Assembly (NCBI GenBank): GCA_019639075.1
Contig: JAHBSO010000010.1
Span: 1 to 64,000 of the forward strand
Length of the DNA: 64,000 nucleotides
Source of the DNA: Actinomycetota bacterium
GTDB lineage: Bacteria; Actinomycetota; Acidimicrobiia; Acidimicrobiales; Iamiaceae
Direction: 5' to 3'
Position numbers and translations under genes: made by a program. Below the pieces are notes generated by a model. That model was given only the letters and a program-made list of their open reading frames with translations, did not search any database and had not been told where the DNA came from. Below are positions 15,153-22,783 of the stretch, in pieces. The number at the start of each line of letters is the position of its first letter. The stretch's first letter is position 1.

Positions 15153-15997
15153 ACCACGTTGTAGATCAACAGGGTCGCGATGGTGATCAGCGCGACCGAC
15201 GCCCACAGCTTGTCGAACTGCGCGGCGGCCCGGAACTTGTCGATCGAGCCGCCGATGCCCTTGCCGGTCGACAGCCACTCGGCCAGCAGCGCGCCCGTGA
15301 CGGCACCGGGAACCGAGACCCGGGCCGCGGCGAAGAACGACGGGAGCGCGCCGGGCACCGCGACCTTCCGGAGCGCGGTGAGGTTGCCGCCGCCGTAGAC
15401 GTGGACGAGGTCGAGGCTCTGCGGACTGGCCCGGCTCAGCCCGAACATGATCGACGCGAGCGCGGGGAACAGCACGACGATCGTGCCGATCACCGCGACC
15501 GACATCTGGGTGCCCCGTCCCGTGATCAGCATGATCACCGGCGCCAGCACCACGAGGGGGACGCTGCGGAGGAGCAGCGCGAGGGGCATGACCCCGGCCT
15601 CGACCGCCTTCGACACCGTGAACGCCATGGCCAGCACCGACGCGATCACCATCCCCACGACGAAGCCGAGCGCGGCGTCGCGCAGCGTCTGCCACAGCAG
15701 GGGGAAGAGCTCGGCCCGGTTCTCGGCCGCGGTGAAGCGGGCATCGGGCTCGGTCACGAACAGGAAGTTCCAGACGTCCTTCGGGCCCTTGGCCACGTAG
15801 GTCGACAGGCCGCTGTGGCTGACGACGGCCTGCCAGGCCACCACCACGATGACCAGCGTGATCAGGAGGTGGAGGAGCGACCGGCCGAGGCCGCGGAGCA
15901 CCGCGATGACCCGCTCGTGCCGGAGGCCCGCCTCGACCTCGGCGACCGACCGGTGCGTGGGCGCCGGGCCCTCGACGGAGGCGTCGACGGCCGTCAC
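15089..15997 (-). CDS. ABC transporter permease (NMT1-type system), second
   Basis: From GTG 15997 the product is 302 residues with about six membrane segments and a BPD-type permease coupling loop (SIMFGLSRASPQSLDLVHVY, then GGNLTALRKVAVPGALPSFF). It belongs to the SsuC/TauC/ThiX-like permeases that pair with NMT1/THI5-like binding proteins. The start overlaps the stop of the first permease by GTGA. The two permeases differ clearly, so the channel is probably a heterodimer. The 3' end overlaps the Rieske gene on the other strand. Confidence 0.83.
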   Translation of the reverse strand: MTAVDASVEGPAPTHRSVAEVEAGLRHERVIAVLRGLGRSLLHLLITLVIVVVAWQAVVSHSGLSTYVAKGPKDVWNFLFVTEPDARFTAAENRAELFPLLWQTLRDAALGFVVGMVIASVLAMAFTVSKAVEAGVMPLALLLRSVPLVVLAPVIMLITGRGTQMSVAVIGTIVVLFPALASIMFGLSRASPQSLDLVHVYGGGNLTALRKVAVPGALPSFFAAARVSVPGAVTGALLAEWLSTGKGIGGSIDKFRAAAQFDKLWASVALITIATLLIYNVVQAIETSLLARMGMGDDTAIR

Positions 15998-16800
15998 TGC
16001 GAGACTCCCGAGACCCACGGCGTGAGGAGGCGGGCCACCAGGCCGACGACCGCGTAGCCGATGAGGGCGACCGCGGCGCAGAGGACGATCACGGCCCACA
16101 CCCCCTCGGAGTCGAGGTTGCCCTGGAGGCGGATCAACGTGATCCCGACGCTCCGGTCGGTGGCCCCCATGTACTCGCCGAGGATCGCACCCAGGAAGGC
16201 GGTCGGCACCGCGACCTGGAGCGCGCTGAGGATCGACGGGACCGCCGCGATCAACCGCACCTTGCGGAGCTGCGCGAACCGACCGCCGCCGTAGACGTGG
16301 ATCACGTCGAGGCTCGTCCTGTCGGCAGCCTTGAACCCGACGACGGCGCCGACGAGCGTCGTGAAGAACACCAGGAAGCCGGCCAGGAACGTCGCGGTCG
16401 AGGACGGATCGCCTGGCCGCTCGGCACCACCGAGCACGACGATGGCGATGCCGCCGACGGCGACGACGGGCAGGCAGTAGGTGACCACACCGATCTGCAG
16501 GACGATCGGTTCGAGTCGGGGCACGAGGAGCACGGTCGAGGCGAGAAGGAGCGCGAGGACGTTGCCGTACACGAAGCCGGTCAGCGCCTCCTCGATGGTG
16601 ACCTTGAAGAAGACCCAGTAGGCGGCGAGGCCGTCGTCGAGGATCCGGGAGAACACGTCGAACGGTGACGGCACCGGAGTGAAGTTCGTGCCCGGTTCGG
16701 GCGTGTAGAGCGTGACCGACAGCAGCCACCACAGGAACACGAGGACGCCGAGGCCGATCAGGCCGGCGGCCCACGACGGCAGGCGGCCCCGGTTCCTCAC
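15994..16800 (-). CDS. ABC transporter permease (NMT1-type system), first
   Basis: The 268-residue product from GTG 16800 begins with a basic cytoplasmic tail and a membrane segment ([19 protein letters not shown]), and has about six helices. The coupling loop reads [19 protein letters not shown], then [20 protein letters not shown], close to that of the second permease. It overlaps the ATPase stop by four bases upstream and the second permease downstream. With both permeases it forms the membrane part of an importer. Confidence 0.83.
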   Translation of the reverse strand: MRNRGRLPSWAAGLIGLGVLVFLWWLLSVTLYTPEPGTNFTPVPSPFDVFSRILDDGLAAYWVFFKVTIEEALTGFVYGNVLALLLASTVLLVPRLEPIVLQIGVVTYCLPVVAVGGIAIVVLGGAERPGDPSSTATFLAGFLVFFTTLVGAVVGFKAADRTSLDVIHVYGGGRFAQLRKVRLIAAVPSILSALQVAVPTAFLGAILGEYMGATDRSVGITLIRLQGNLDSEGVWAVIVLCAAVALIGYAVVGLVARLLTPWVSGVSQ

Positions 16801-17639
16801 GGCTCGTCGCCCTCGCCGGACCCCGAGCCGAAGAGGATCTCGGAGGCCTTGTCGACCAGGGCGTGGAACTCGTGGGTCCGCATCATGTCCGGCGTCCGGG
16901 GCCGGGGGAGGTCCACGTCGAAGACCTCCTTGATGCGGCCGGGCCGCGGCGACATCACCGCCACCGTGTCCGACAGGAACACCGCCTCGGAGATGCCGTG
17001 GGTGACCAGCAAGGTCGTGGCCGGCTTCTCGGTCCAGATGCGCAGCAGCTCCATGTTGAGCCGCTGGCGGGTCATGTCGTCGAGGGCGCCGAACGGCTCG
17101 TCGAGCAGCAGCACCGACGGGCGCAGCACGAGCGCCCGGGCGATGGAGACCCGCTGGCGCATGCCGCCGGAGAGCTGGGCGGGCTTGGCCTTCTCGAACC
17201 CGCGCAGCCCCACCAGGTCGATCAGTTCGTCGATGTAGGCCTGGTCGGCCTTCACGCCGGCGACCTCGTAGGGCAGCCGGATGTTCTTCTCGACCGACCG
17301 CCACGCCAGCAGCGCGTGGTCCTGGAAGGCGATGCCCAACTCGCCCTCCTTGCGGAGCATCGCCGGCGTCTTGCCGTCGACCAGGGCGGTGCCGCTGGTC
17401 GGCTCCTCGAGGCCGGCGAGGATCCGCAGGATGGTCGACTTGCCGCACCCCGACGGGCCGAGCAGGGCCAGGAACGATCCTCGCTCGGTGTCGAGGTGGG
17501 CGTCGTCGAGGGCGACGACCTTGCGACCCCGCCCGGTGTTGAAGACCTTGGAGAGGCCTTCGAGCCGGATCCCGGTGCCGAGCGCCCGTTCGGGGACATC
17601 GGCACCGGCGCCGGGGGCGGGCGGGGTCGCAGCGGTCAT
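16797..17639 (-). CDS. ABC transporter ATP-binding protein (NMT1-type system)
   Basis: The 280-residue ATPase has Walker [10 protein letters not shown] at residues 61-69, the Q-loop [12 protein letters not shown], signature [15 protein letters not shown], Walker [15 protein letters not shown] and the switch His in [10 protein letters not shown]. This is the SsuB/TauB class that powers uptake of organic sulfonates, nitrate, pyrimidine precursors and similar small solutes. ATG 17639 overlaps the binding-protein stop (TGATG). It should bind the two permeases encoded next. Confidence 0.9.
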   Translation of the reverse strand: MTAATPPAPGAGADVPERALGTGIRLEGLSKVFNTGRGRKVVALDDAHLDTERGSFLALLGPSGCGKSTILRILAGLEEPTSGTALVDGKTPAMLRKEGELGIAFQDHALLAWRSVEKNIRLPYEVAGVKADQAYIDELIDLVGLRGFEKAKPAQLSGGMRQRVSIARALVLRPSVLLLDEPFGALDDMTRQRLNMELLRIWTEKPATTLLVTHGISEAVFLSDTVAVMSPRPGRIKEVFDVDLPRPRTPDMMRTHEFHALVDKASEILFGSGSGEGDEP

Positions 17640-18763
17640 CAGGGGAGGTACGCCTTCAGGTCCGGGTTCTCCTTGTAGATCTCGTCGATGATCGACGTGT
17701 CGAAGAGGTCGTCGACGGTGATGTCCCAACCGGCGGCGGCCAGCGAGGCGATCGTCTCGTCCTTCAGGTCGTCGCTGATGGTGAACAGGCCGTTCGCCTC
17801 GGTGTCGTCGGTGGAGATGAGCTCCTTCTCGGCCTCGAGCGCCATGCCCGTCTTCTCCGGGTCGAGGGCGCCGAACGTGGCTTCCAGACCCTCGTCGTTC
17901 CCGGCGGCGGCCTCGTTGTAGTACTTCGTGATCAGGTCGACGCTGTCGTCGGTCGACTGCTTGAACACGTCGGTCCATCCCTTGATCTCGGCGATGAGCA
18001 GCGCCTTCAGCAGCTCGGGGTTCTCCTCGAGGTACTGATCGGTGACCGTGTAGGTCTCGGCCACGTACGGGACCCCGTTCTCGGCGTAGGGCAGGTTGGT
18101 GATGTCGTAGCCGGCGAGCTCGACGGTGAGGGCCTCGTTGGTCAGGTAGGCCATGAAGCCGTCGACGTCACCGTTCATGAGAGGCGTCGGGTCGAACTCG
18201 ACCGGGACCACGGTGACCTCGCTCGGGTCGATCCCGTTGGCGTTGAGGATCGCGTTGAACACGTTGGTGTTCGACGACTGGACGCCGATCTTCTTGCCCT
18301 TCAGGTCCTCGGGGGTGGCGATGTTGCCGCCGTCCTTGAGGGACAGGATCGTGAACGGGTTCTTCTGGAAGGTGGCGCCGATGATCTTCAGCGGGGCGTC
18401 CTGCTCGGCGATCGCGGCACCGACAGACGCGGCGTCGCTCAGCGCGACCTGGACCTCGCCGCTCAGCAGCTTGGCCACACCGGTGTCGGGCCCGGAGATG
18501 CCGAGCACCTCGGAGAACCCGGCCTCGTCGTAGTAGCCGTTCTCGTAGGCGTAGAACTCGCCGGCGAACTCCTCGTTCTTGATCCAGGAGTACTGCATCT
18601 TGATGGAGCCGTAGTCGGCCGCCGCGTCGCTCGAACCATCCGAGGACGAGGAGTCGGCCCCGTTGGAGCCGTCGGACCCGCAGGCCCCGAGGAACAGGGC
18701 GGCGACGGCCGCCACGGCGAGAAATCGGAGACCTCGGCGACGAGGTCGTGTCGGTGCGCGCAT
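17639..18763 (-). CDS. NMT1/THI5-like substrate-binding lipoprotein
   Basis: From ATG 18763, preceded by GGGAGGG, the product is 374 residues. A basic start, a hydrophobic core and the lipobox LGACGS mark a lipoprotein, followed by a Ser/Asp-rich linker. The mature part is a periplasmic-binding-type domain with NMT1 features: [13 protein letters not shown], the [21 protein letters not shown] loop, [10 protein letters not shown] and [16 protein letters not shown]. It should deliver an N-heterocycle or similar solute to the permeases encoded downstream. There are no thiamine genes nearby, and the ureide and Rieske genes suggest a purine- or pyrimidine-related ligand (inference). Confidence 0.83.
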   Translation of the reverse strand: MRAPTRPRRRGLRFLAVAAVAALFLGACGSDGSNGADSSSSDGSSDAAADYGSIKMQYSWIKNEEFAGEFYAYENGYYDEAGFSEVLGISGPDTGVAKLLSGEVQVALSDAASVGAAIAEQDAPLKIIGATFQKNPFTILSLKDGGNIATPEDLKGKKIGVQSSNTNVFNAILNANGIDPSEVTVVPVEFDPTPLMNGDVDGFMAYLTNEALTVELAGYDITNLPYAENGVPYVAETYTVTDQYLEENPELLKALLIAEIKGWTDVFKQSTDDSVDLITKYYNEAAAGNDEGLEATFGALDPEKTGMALEAEKELISTDDTEANGLFTISDDLKDETIASLAAAGWDITVDDLFDTSIIDEIYKENPDLKAYLP

Positions 18764-18858
18764 GCGAACCCTCCCGGGGGATCTGATGCCCGGACGGTCC
18801 GGGGCGACAGGCTGGCCGCGCACGCTAATGACGTCAGATTTCCGGTCAGGTCCCTCCA

Positions 18859-18875
18859 CGTTTCGCATTTGTTAA
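18859..18875 (-). promoter_or_regulatory. Candidate operator upstream of the ABC operon
   Basis: On the minus strand this reads TTAACA-AATG-CGAAACG, 96 bases before the binding-protein ATG, and matches the site 13837-13853 between the Rieske genes at all 13 defined bases. The surrounding 18820-18875 is less GC-rich than its neighbours, as expected of a promoter region. A common regulator is proposed. Confidence 0.4.
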
Positions 18876-18912
18876 CCCGTCGATCCTCCTCGATCCCTCG
18901 CTCCTCCGGGGG

Positions 18913-19704
18913 TCACGGTTCGAGCAGCGCGCCGACCGGCCAGGGCTCCACCCCGAGGTAGTCGCGCACGACGACGGCGCGCACCTTCGCGTCGTCGATC
19001 CCCAGGCTCCGGGCGAAGGGATTCGAGCGCAGGACGGCGAGCACCCGAGCGACGGCTTCGTCCTCGGTGGGCAACGGGTCGCCGGGCAGGGGGCGCCCGT
19101 CGACCCGGTGCTCGAGGCCGGCGGACCGCATCGCCGTCAGGATCTCCATCGTCGTCCGGCGGAACCCGACGCGGAAGGGCGGGGCCTCGAACCGGTTCGA
19201 ACGAAGATCGTGCACCAGTCGTTCGACCCGGGACCGGTCGCCGAGGTGACGACGCACCTCCGGACGGTCGGCCACGAGCGAGCAGATCAGATCGAGCAAC
19301 CGACGATCGATGTCGACCTTCCGGGCCGACGTGCGGGTGGAACACAGCGGGACCGACGTCCCCCGCAGCAGCCGGCGGGAGCCGTAGCGCCAGGCCACGA
19401 CGCTCCGACGGAGCGCTGCCGTCGGCTGCGCGTACCGCCCGCGCACCTCCACCGCGACCCCGATGGGGCCCTCCCGTCCCACACCCCACGGGACGATCGA
19501 CCAGGACGCTCGGCTCGACGACCTGCGGCGGTGCGACGCGAAGTCGTCCCAGACGAACGGGACGGACCGATCGCCGGCCGACAGCTCGACGTGGTCCGCG
19601 GTCAGGTGCAACGTCGCGGTGCGCCACCGCGATCGGCCGGGCACCCGGAGCCCACCATCGAAGGTCGCGTCGGCGAGCCAGCGGCTCCGCTGCTCCAGGC
19701 GCAC
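18913..19704 (-). CDS. Hypothetical protein, 263 aa
   Basis: From GTG 19704 the product is 263 residues, rich in Arg and Trp, with a first half of beta-like strands (LHLTADHVELSAGDRSVPFV) and a helical C-terminal half (MEILTAMRSAGLEHRVDGRPLP). No signal peptide, membrane helix or catalytic motif is recognised. The frame extends upstream to 19935, but that part crosses an AT-richer promoter-like region and overlaps the Fic relic, so it is excluded. A second overlapping frame (18872-19744) is Arg/Gly-rich and looks like a shadow. Confidence 0.55.
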   Translation of the reverse strand: MRLEQRSRWLADATFDGGLRVPGRSRWRTATLHLTADHVELSAGDRSVPFVWDDFASHRRRSSSRASWSIVPWGVGREGPIGVAVEVRGRYAQPTAALRRSVVAWRYGSRRLLRGTSVPLCSTRTSARKVDIDRRLLDLICSLVADRPEVRRHLGDRSRVERLVHDLRSNRFEAPPFRVGFRRTTMEILTAMRSAGLEHRVDGRPLPGDPLPTEDEAVARVLAVLRSNPFARSLGIDDAKVRAVVVRDYLGVEPWPVGALLEP

Positions 19705-19806
19705 CCGAGAACGGTACCGGAGCCGTGTTGCCGCTGGTCCGCATGGACGCCGAGAATGTCGATAATTGAAATACATCTCGAGATGATTCGTCGGTAGGTT
19801 TGGCGC

Positions 19807-20465
19807 TTGATCTACGAGACGCCCCGTGCCGTCCAGGGCTCGAACTCCATCGAGGGGTACCACGCCAGTGTCGAAGACGTCATCGCGATCGTCGAGGGCG
19901 AGGATCCGCTCGACGCCGACGACGAGACACGCCACGCGATCGAGGGCTACCGCGACGCCATGACCTACGTCCTGCAGCTCGGGTCCGCACCCCCGATGCC
20001 GCCCCTGGATCCGTCACTCGTGAAGTCGCTGCTCGGGATGCTCGACCCTGGCTGCGGTTCTCGTTGACCGCGCACCACCGTCAAGCGCAGACGCTCCTGC
20101 GTCGTGTCGCCGAGACCGAAGCCCTCTGGGACCGGTGCGACCAGCTCGCTCGACGCCACCGGCTCCCCGACCGATGCGTGGGCGCCCTCTACGACGCCGC
20201 CCGAGGATGGAGGCTGCGCCGTTCGCTCTACATCAAGACCGTGACGTCCTCCACCGGTGAAGACATCACGGAAGCGACCGCGACCCGTGACCTGAACGCC
20301 ATGACGAAGGCCGGCCTGCTCGTCGCGATCGGTGAGAAGCGGGGTCGCTCCTACCAGCCCGCGATCGAGCTCGCCGAGGCGTGGCGGACGATCACGGAGG
20401 GACGTCGGCGGCGACCATTGGACGACCCGTACGACCTCTTCCAGCCCCACCTCCCGGGCTTGTAG
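19807..20465 (+). pseudogene. Fic-family protein relic lacking the catalytic core
   Basis: A frame from TTG 19807 reads the Fic N-terminal region (ETPRAVQGSNSIEGYHASVE, then DADDETRHAIEGYRDAMTYV) to about 20040. The sequence then changes frame and continues as the Fic C-terminal region (DARPWLRFSLTAHHRQAQ through the winged-helix-like SLYIKTVTSSTGEDITEATA, ending near PHLPGL). The HPFxxGNGR catalytic loop and its supporting helices that should lie between are absent, and the protein's usual N-terminal leader is missing too. An internal deletion with frameshift explains this. AMP-transferase activity is impossible. Confidence 0.78.
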
Positions 20466-20480
20466 GTCCGAGACCCGAGC

Positions 20481-21776
20481 ATGTTTCACCCATCGCATCG
20501 ATCTCCGCCGCGGGCGGCGCGGGTCCGGTGGCTCGGACACCCGGCGTTCCTCGCGTGCGTCGCCGTGCTCCTCGTCAACGACCACGTCCTCAAGGAGGCG
20601 TTCCCCGGGTGGTGGACCGGCAAGGCCAGCGACGTCGCCGGGATCGCCGTCATCGCGGTCGTCACCGCGGTCGTCGGCGGGCCTCGCGTCGCGATCCCGG
20701 TCGTGGCCGTCGCGTTCACCGCGTTGAAGGTCGTCCCCGGGGTCGCCGAGCTCGCCGCCCCCGTGCTCGGCGGGGTGACGCTTCGCGACCCGACGGATCT
20801 CCTCGCGCTCGCGATCCTCGGGCCGGTCCTGCTCCTCCTCCATCGCTCGACGCCGGATCGATCACGAACCCTTCGGCGACGAGCGGCGACCTCGACGGTG
20901 ATCCCGCTGGTGGGCGCCGTGCTGGCCGTCGGCGCGACCACGGCGACGAGCTGTGCCCCGGACGACGCAGTGCTCGCGGTCGGCACCGACGGACGAGCGC
21001 TCTACGCCCTCGTCGAGACCGGGTACCAGGAGCAGGGTTGGGCCTCGAGCACCGACGGCCTCGACTGGGAGCGAGCCGACGAACCGGCCGACGCGGGCGT
21101 GTCCATCGACGCGCGCCGCGACCCGTTCGAGGATCCCGGTCAGACGGGTGCCCAGGACGCCTGCACCTCCGACGGGACGTGCTGGCGCCTGCGCGACCGA
21201 CGCGTCATCGAGAGGACGGATCCCGACGGGACGACGTCCGACGAGTTCGAGCTCACCGAAGACGAGTTCCACCAGATCAGCACCGGGTGCAGCGGCGCCC
21301 AGCAGGGCGTCCTCGCGTCGATCGCCGCCCTCGATGCCGACGGTGGACCGATCGCAGTGGCGAGCCTCGGCGCGGACGGCGTGCTCGTCCGTGCCGACGA
21401 CGGCACCTGGTCCAGCACAGGCGTCCTTCGGGCGCCCGAGCCGGACGTCAGCCCGATGCGATCGACCTCCTCCAAGATCCTCGTGGTGTTCGGTCCGGCG
21501 CTGGCGCTCCTGATCTGGGTCGTCGGCAGGCGTCGCTGGCCGTCGTGGCGTCAGGGCGTCTTCGCGGCGTTCGCCGGGTGGATCGGAACGGGAGTCGTCG
21601 CCACCGGGATGGCGATCCTGGTCGCATCACCGACCGACTTGGCCAACATCATCGGCCGGGTGTCGCTGGGTGGCATGGTCGTCACGACCATCGTCGCGAT
21701 CCTCCTGGCCCGCGAGCGCTGGCCGGCCGGACCGGGCTCGACGCTGCCGCCGCCTCCACCTCCACCTCCTCGGTAG
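20481..21776 (+). CDS. Hypothetical membrane protein, 431 aa
   Basis: The 431-residue product begins at ATG 20481, 15 bp after the Fic relic. It has about four hydrophobic segments in the first 165 residues (including PAFLACVAVLLVNDHVL and DVAGIAVIAVVTAVVGG), an extracytoplasmic domain of about 170 residues with four Cys (ATSCAP, AQDACTSDGTCW, STGCSG), then three C-terminal membrane segments and a proline-only tail. The middle domain has repeated DGR/DGxxW motifs like those of beta-propeller sensors. No known family is recognised. Confidence 0.6.
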   Translation: MFHPSHRSPPRAARVRWLGHPAFLACVAVLLVNDHVLKEAFPGWWTGKASDVAGIAVIAVVTAVVGGPRVAIPVVAVAFTALKVVPGVAELAAPVLGGVTLRDPTDLLALAILGPVLLLLHRSTPDRSRTLRRRAATSTVIPLVGAVLAVGATTATSCAPDDAVLAVGTDGRALYALVETGYQEQGWASSTDGLDWERADEPADAGVSIDARRDPFEDPGQTGAQDACTSDGTCWRLRDRRVIERTDPDGTTSDEFELTEDEFHQISTGCSGAQQGVLASIAALDADGGPIAVASLGADGVLVRADDGTWSSTGVLRAPEPDVSPMRSTSSKILVVFGPALALLIWVVGRRRWPSWRQGVFAAFAGWIGTGVVATGMAILVASPTDLANIIGRVSLGGMVVTTIVAILLARERWPAGPGSTLPPPPPPPPR

Positions 21777-21787
21777 GTTCGAGCGCC

Positions 21788-22192
21788 ATGGCCGCGTTCG
21801 TGCACGACCTCCGAGCCCGCTACCACGAGTGCGATCCGCAGGGGATCGTGTTCAACGCCAACCACATCGCCTACGTGGACGTGGCGCTGACCGAGCTGTG
21901 GCGGGAGGCCTTCGGGTCCTACGGCGGGATGACCGAGCTCGGTCTCGATCTGGTCGTGGTCGACGTCCACGCCCGGTTCCGGGCACCGGTCCCCTTCGAC
22001 GCCGAGATCGCCCTGGCGCTCACGATCGCGTCGTTCGGCCGGACCTCGATGACGACGCACTGGACCGAGACGGTCGACGGCGAGGTCTGCGTCGAGGGTG
22101 AGATCGTCCACGTCTGGATCGAGGCCGGCACGTCGACGCCGACCGAGATCCCCGCCGACGCCCGCTCTGCGCTCGACCCCTACACGTCGTAG
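21788..22192 (+). CDS. Acyl-CoA thioesterase (4HBT hotdog)
   Basis: The 134-residue product is a single hotdog domain. It has the 4-hydroxybenzoyl-CoA thioesterase/YbgC signature RYHECDPQGIVFNANHIAYVD with the catalytic Asp, followed by the TELWREAFG helix and the strands VDVHARFRAPVPFDAEI. Such enzymes hydrolyse acyl-CoA thioesters in the cytoplasm. ATG 21788 follows the membrane protein stop by 11 bp. The acyl group is not predictable. Confidence 0.85.
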   Translation: MAAFVHDLRARYHECDPQGIVFNANHIAYVDVALTELWREAFGSYGGMTELGLDLVVVDVHARFRAPVPFDAEIALALTIASFGRTSMTTHWTETVDGEVCVEGEIVHVWIEAGTSTPTEIPADARSALDPYTS

Positions 22193-22205
22193 CGACCGGG
22201 CGCGG

Positions 22206-22649
22206 TCAGGCGCCGCCGGACGCCCCGAAGTCGGGGAGGGTGAGGTTCCCGTCGTCGTCGAGCGCGAACCCGGGGTTGTGGGCGATCTCCCACACGTGGC
22301 CGTCGGGATCGCGGAAGCAGCCCGCGTAGCCGCCGTAGAAGGTCTCGGCGGGGGGCCGGGTGATGGTGGCCCCCGCAGCCTCGGCCTCGCGGATCGCCTC
22401 GTCGACCTCGGCGATCGAGCGGAGGTTCAGCGCGAGCACCATCCCGTCGAAGGTGCCCCGGCCGTCGTCGGGGACGCCCGAGTCGGCCGCGAGCTTGTCG
22501 CGGCCCCACAGCACCACGGCCTGGCCGCCGGCCTGGAAGAACACCGTTTCCTCGACCTCCTGACCGACCCACCCGAGCTGCTCGTAGAAGCGGCGGGCCC
22601 GGGCGACGTCGTCGACGCCGAGGGTGATCAGGCTGATCCGCTGCTCCAT
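22206..22649 (-). CDS. VOC-family protein (glyoxalase/bleomycin-resistance fold)
   Basis: From ATG 22649, with a GGGGGC ribosome-binding stretch, the product is 147 residues. Two beta-alpha-beta-beta-beta modules are visible: SLITLGVDDVARARRFYEQL and GGYAGCFRDPDGHVWEIAHN, the standard VOC halves with the second-half His and Glu metal-type positions. The family includes glyoxalases, fosfomycin- and bleomycin-resistance proteins and dioxygenases. It is divergent from rph across 134 bp that contain the rifamycin-associated element, so it might share induction; this is inference. Confidence 0.82.
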   Translation of the reverse strand: MEQRISLITLGVDDVARARRFYEQLGWVGQEVEETVFFQAGGQAVVLWGRDKLAADSGVPDDGRGTFDGMVLALNLRSIAEVDEAIREAEAAGATITRPPAETFYGGYAGCFRDPDGHVWEIAHNPGFALDDDGNLTLPDFGASGGA

Positions 22650-22715
22650 CGAAGCCCCCTGGACCGCCGCCGGCGGCTCCGGTGCGGCGCCACCATCCAC
22701 GGTACCCGCAGGTGG

Positions 22716-22735
22716 GGGGCTTGCCGCAAGGACCC
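22716..22735 (+). promoter_or_regulatory. Rifamycin-associated element (RAE)
   Basis: GGGGCTTGCCGCAAGGACCC is nearly identical to the known 19-bp RAE, an imperfect inverted repeat (GGGGCTTGC / GCAAGG-CCC) found upstream of rifamycin-inactivating genes in actinobacteria and needed for their induction by rifamycins. It differs from the consensus as I recall it by one substitution and one extra A. It lies 49 bp before the rph start. Its near-palindromic form also faces the VOC gene. Confidence 0.82.
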
Positions 22736-22783
22736 GATCCGTGCTGACACTGCACCCCTCGGTTGCCGGAACGAGGGGTGCAC

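Noticed and set aside
17639..18763. The NMT1/THI5-like operon considered as a thiamine-precursor transporter
   Set aside because: No thiamine biosynthesis genes lie nearby and no TPP riboswitch could be recognised in the 18764-18912 leader; context points to heterocycle use instead.
18872..19744. A minus-strand frame overlapping 18913-19704
   Set aside because: It is Arg/Gly/Pro-rich with the look of a frame-shifted shadow, whereas 18913-19704 has balanced composition and plausible secondary structure.
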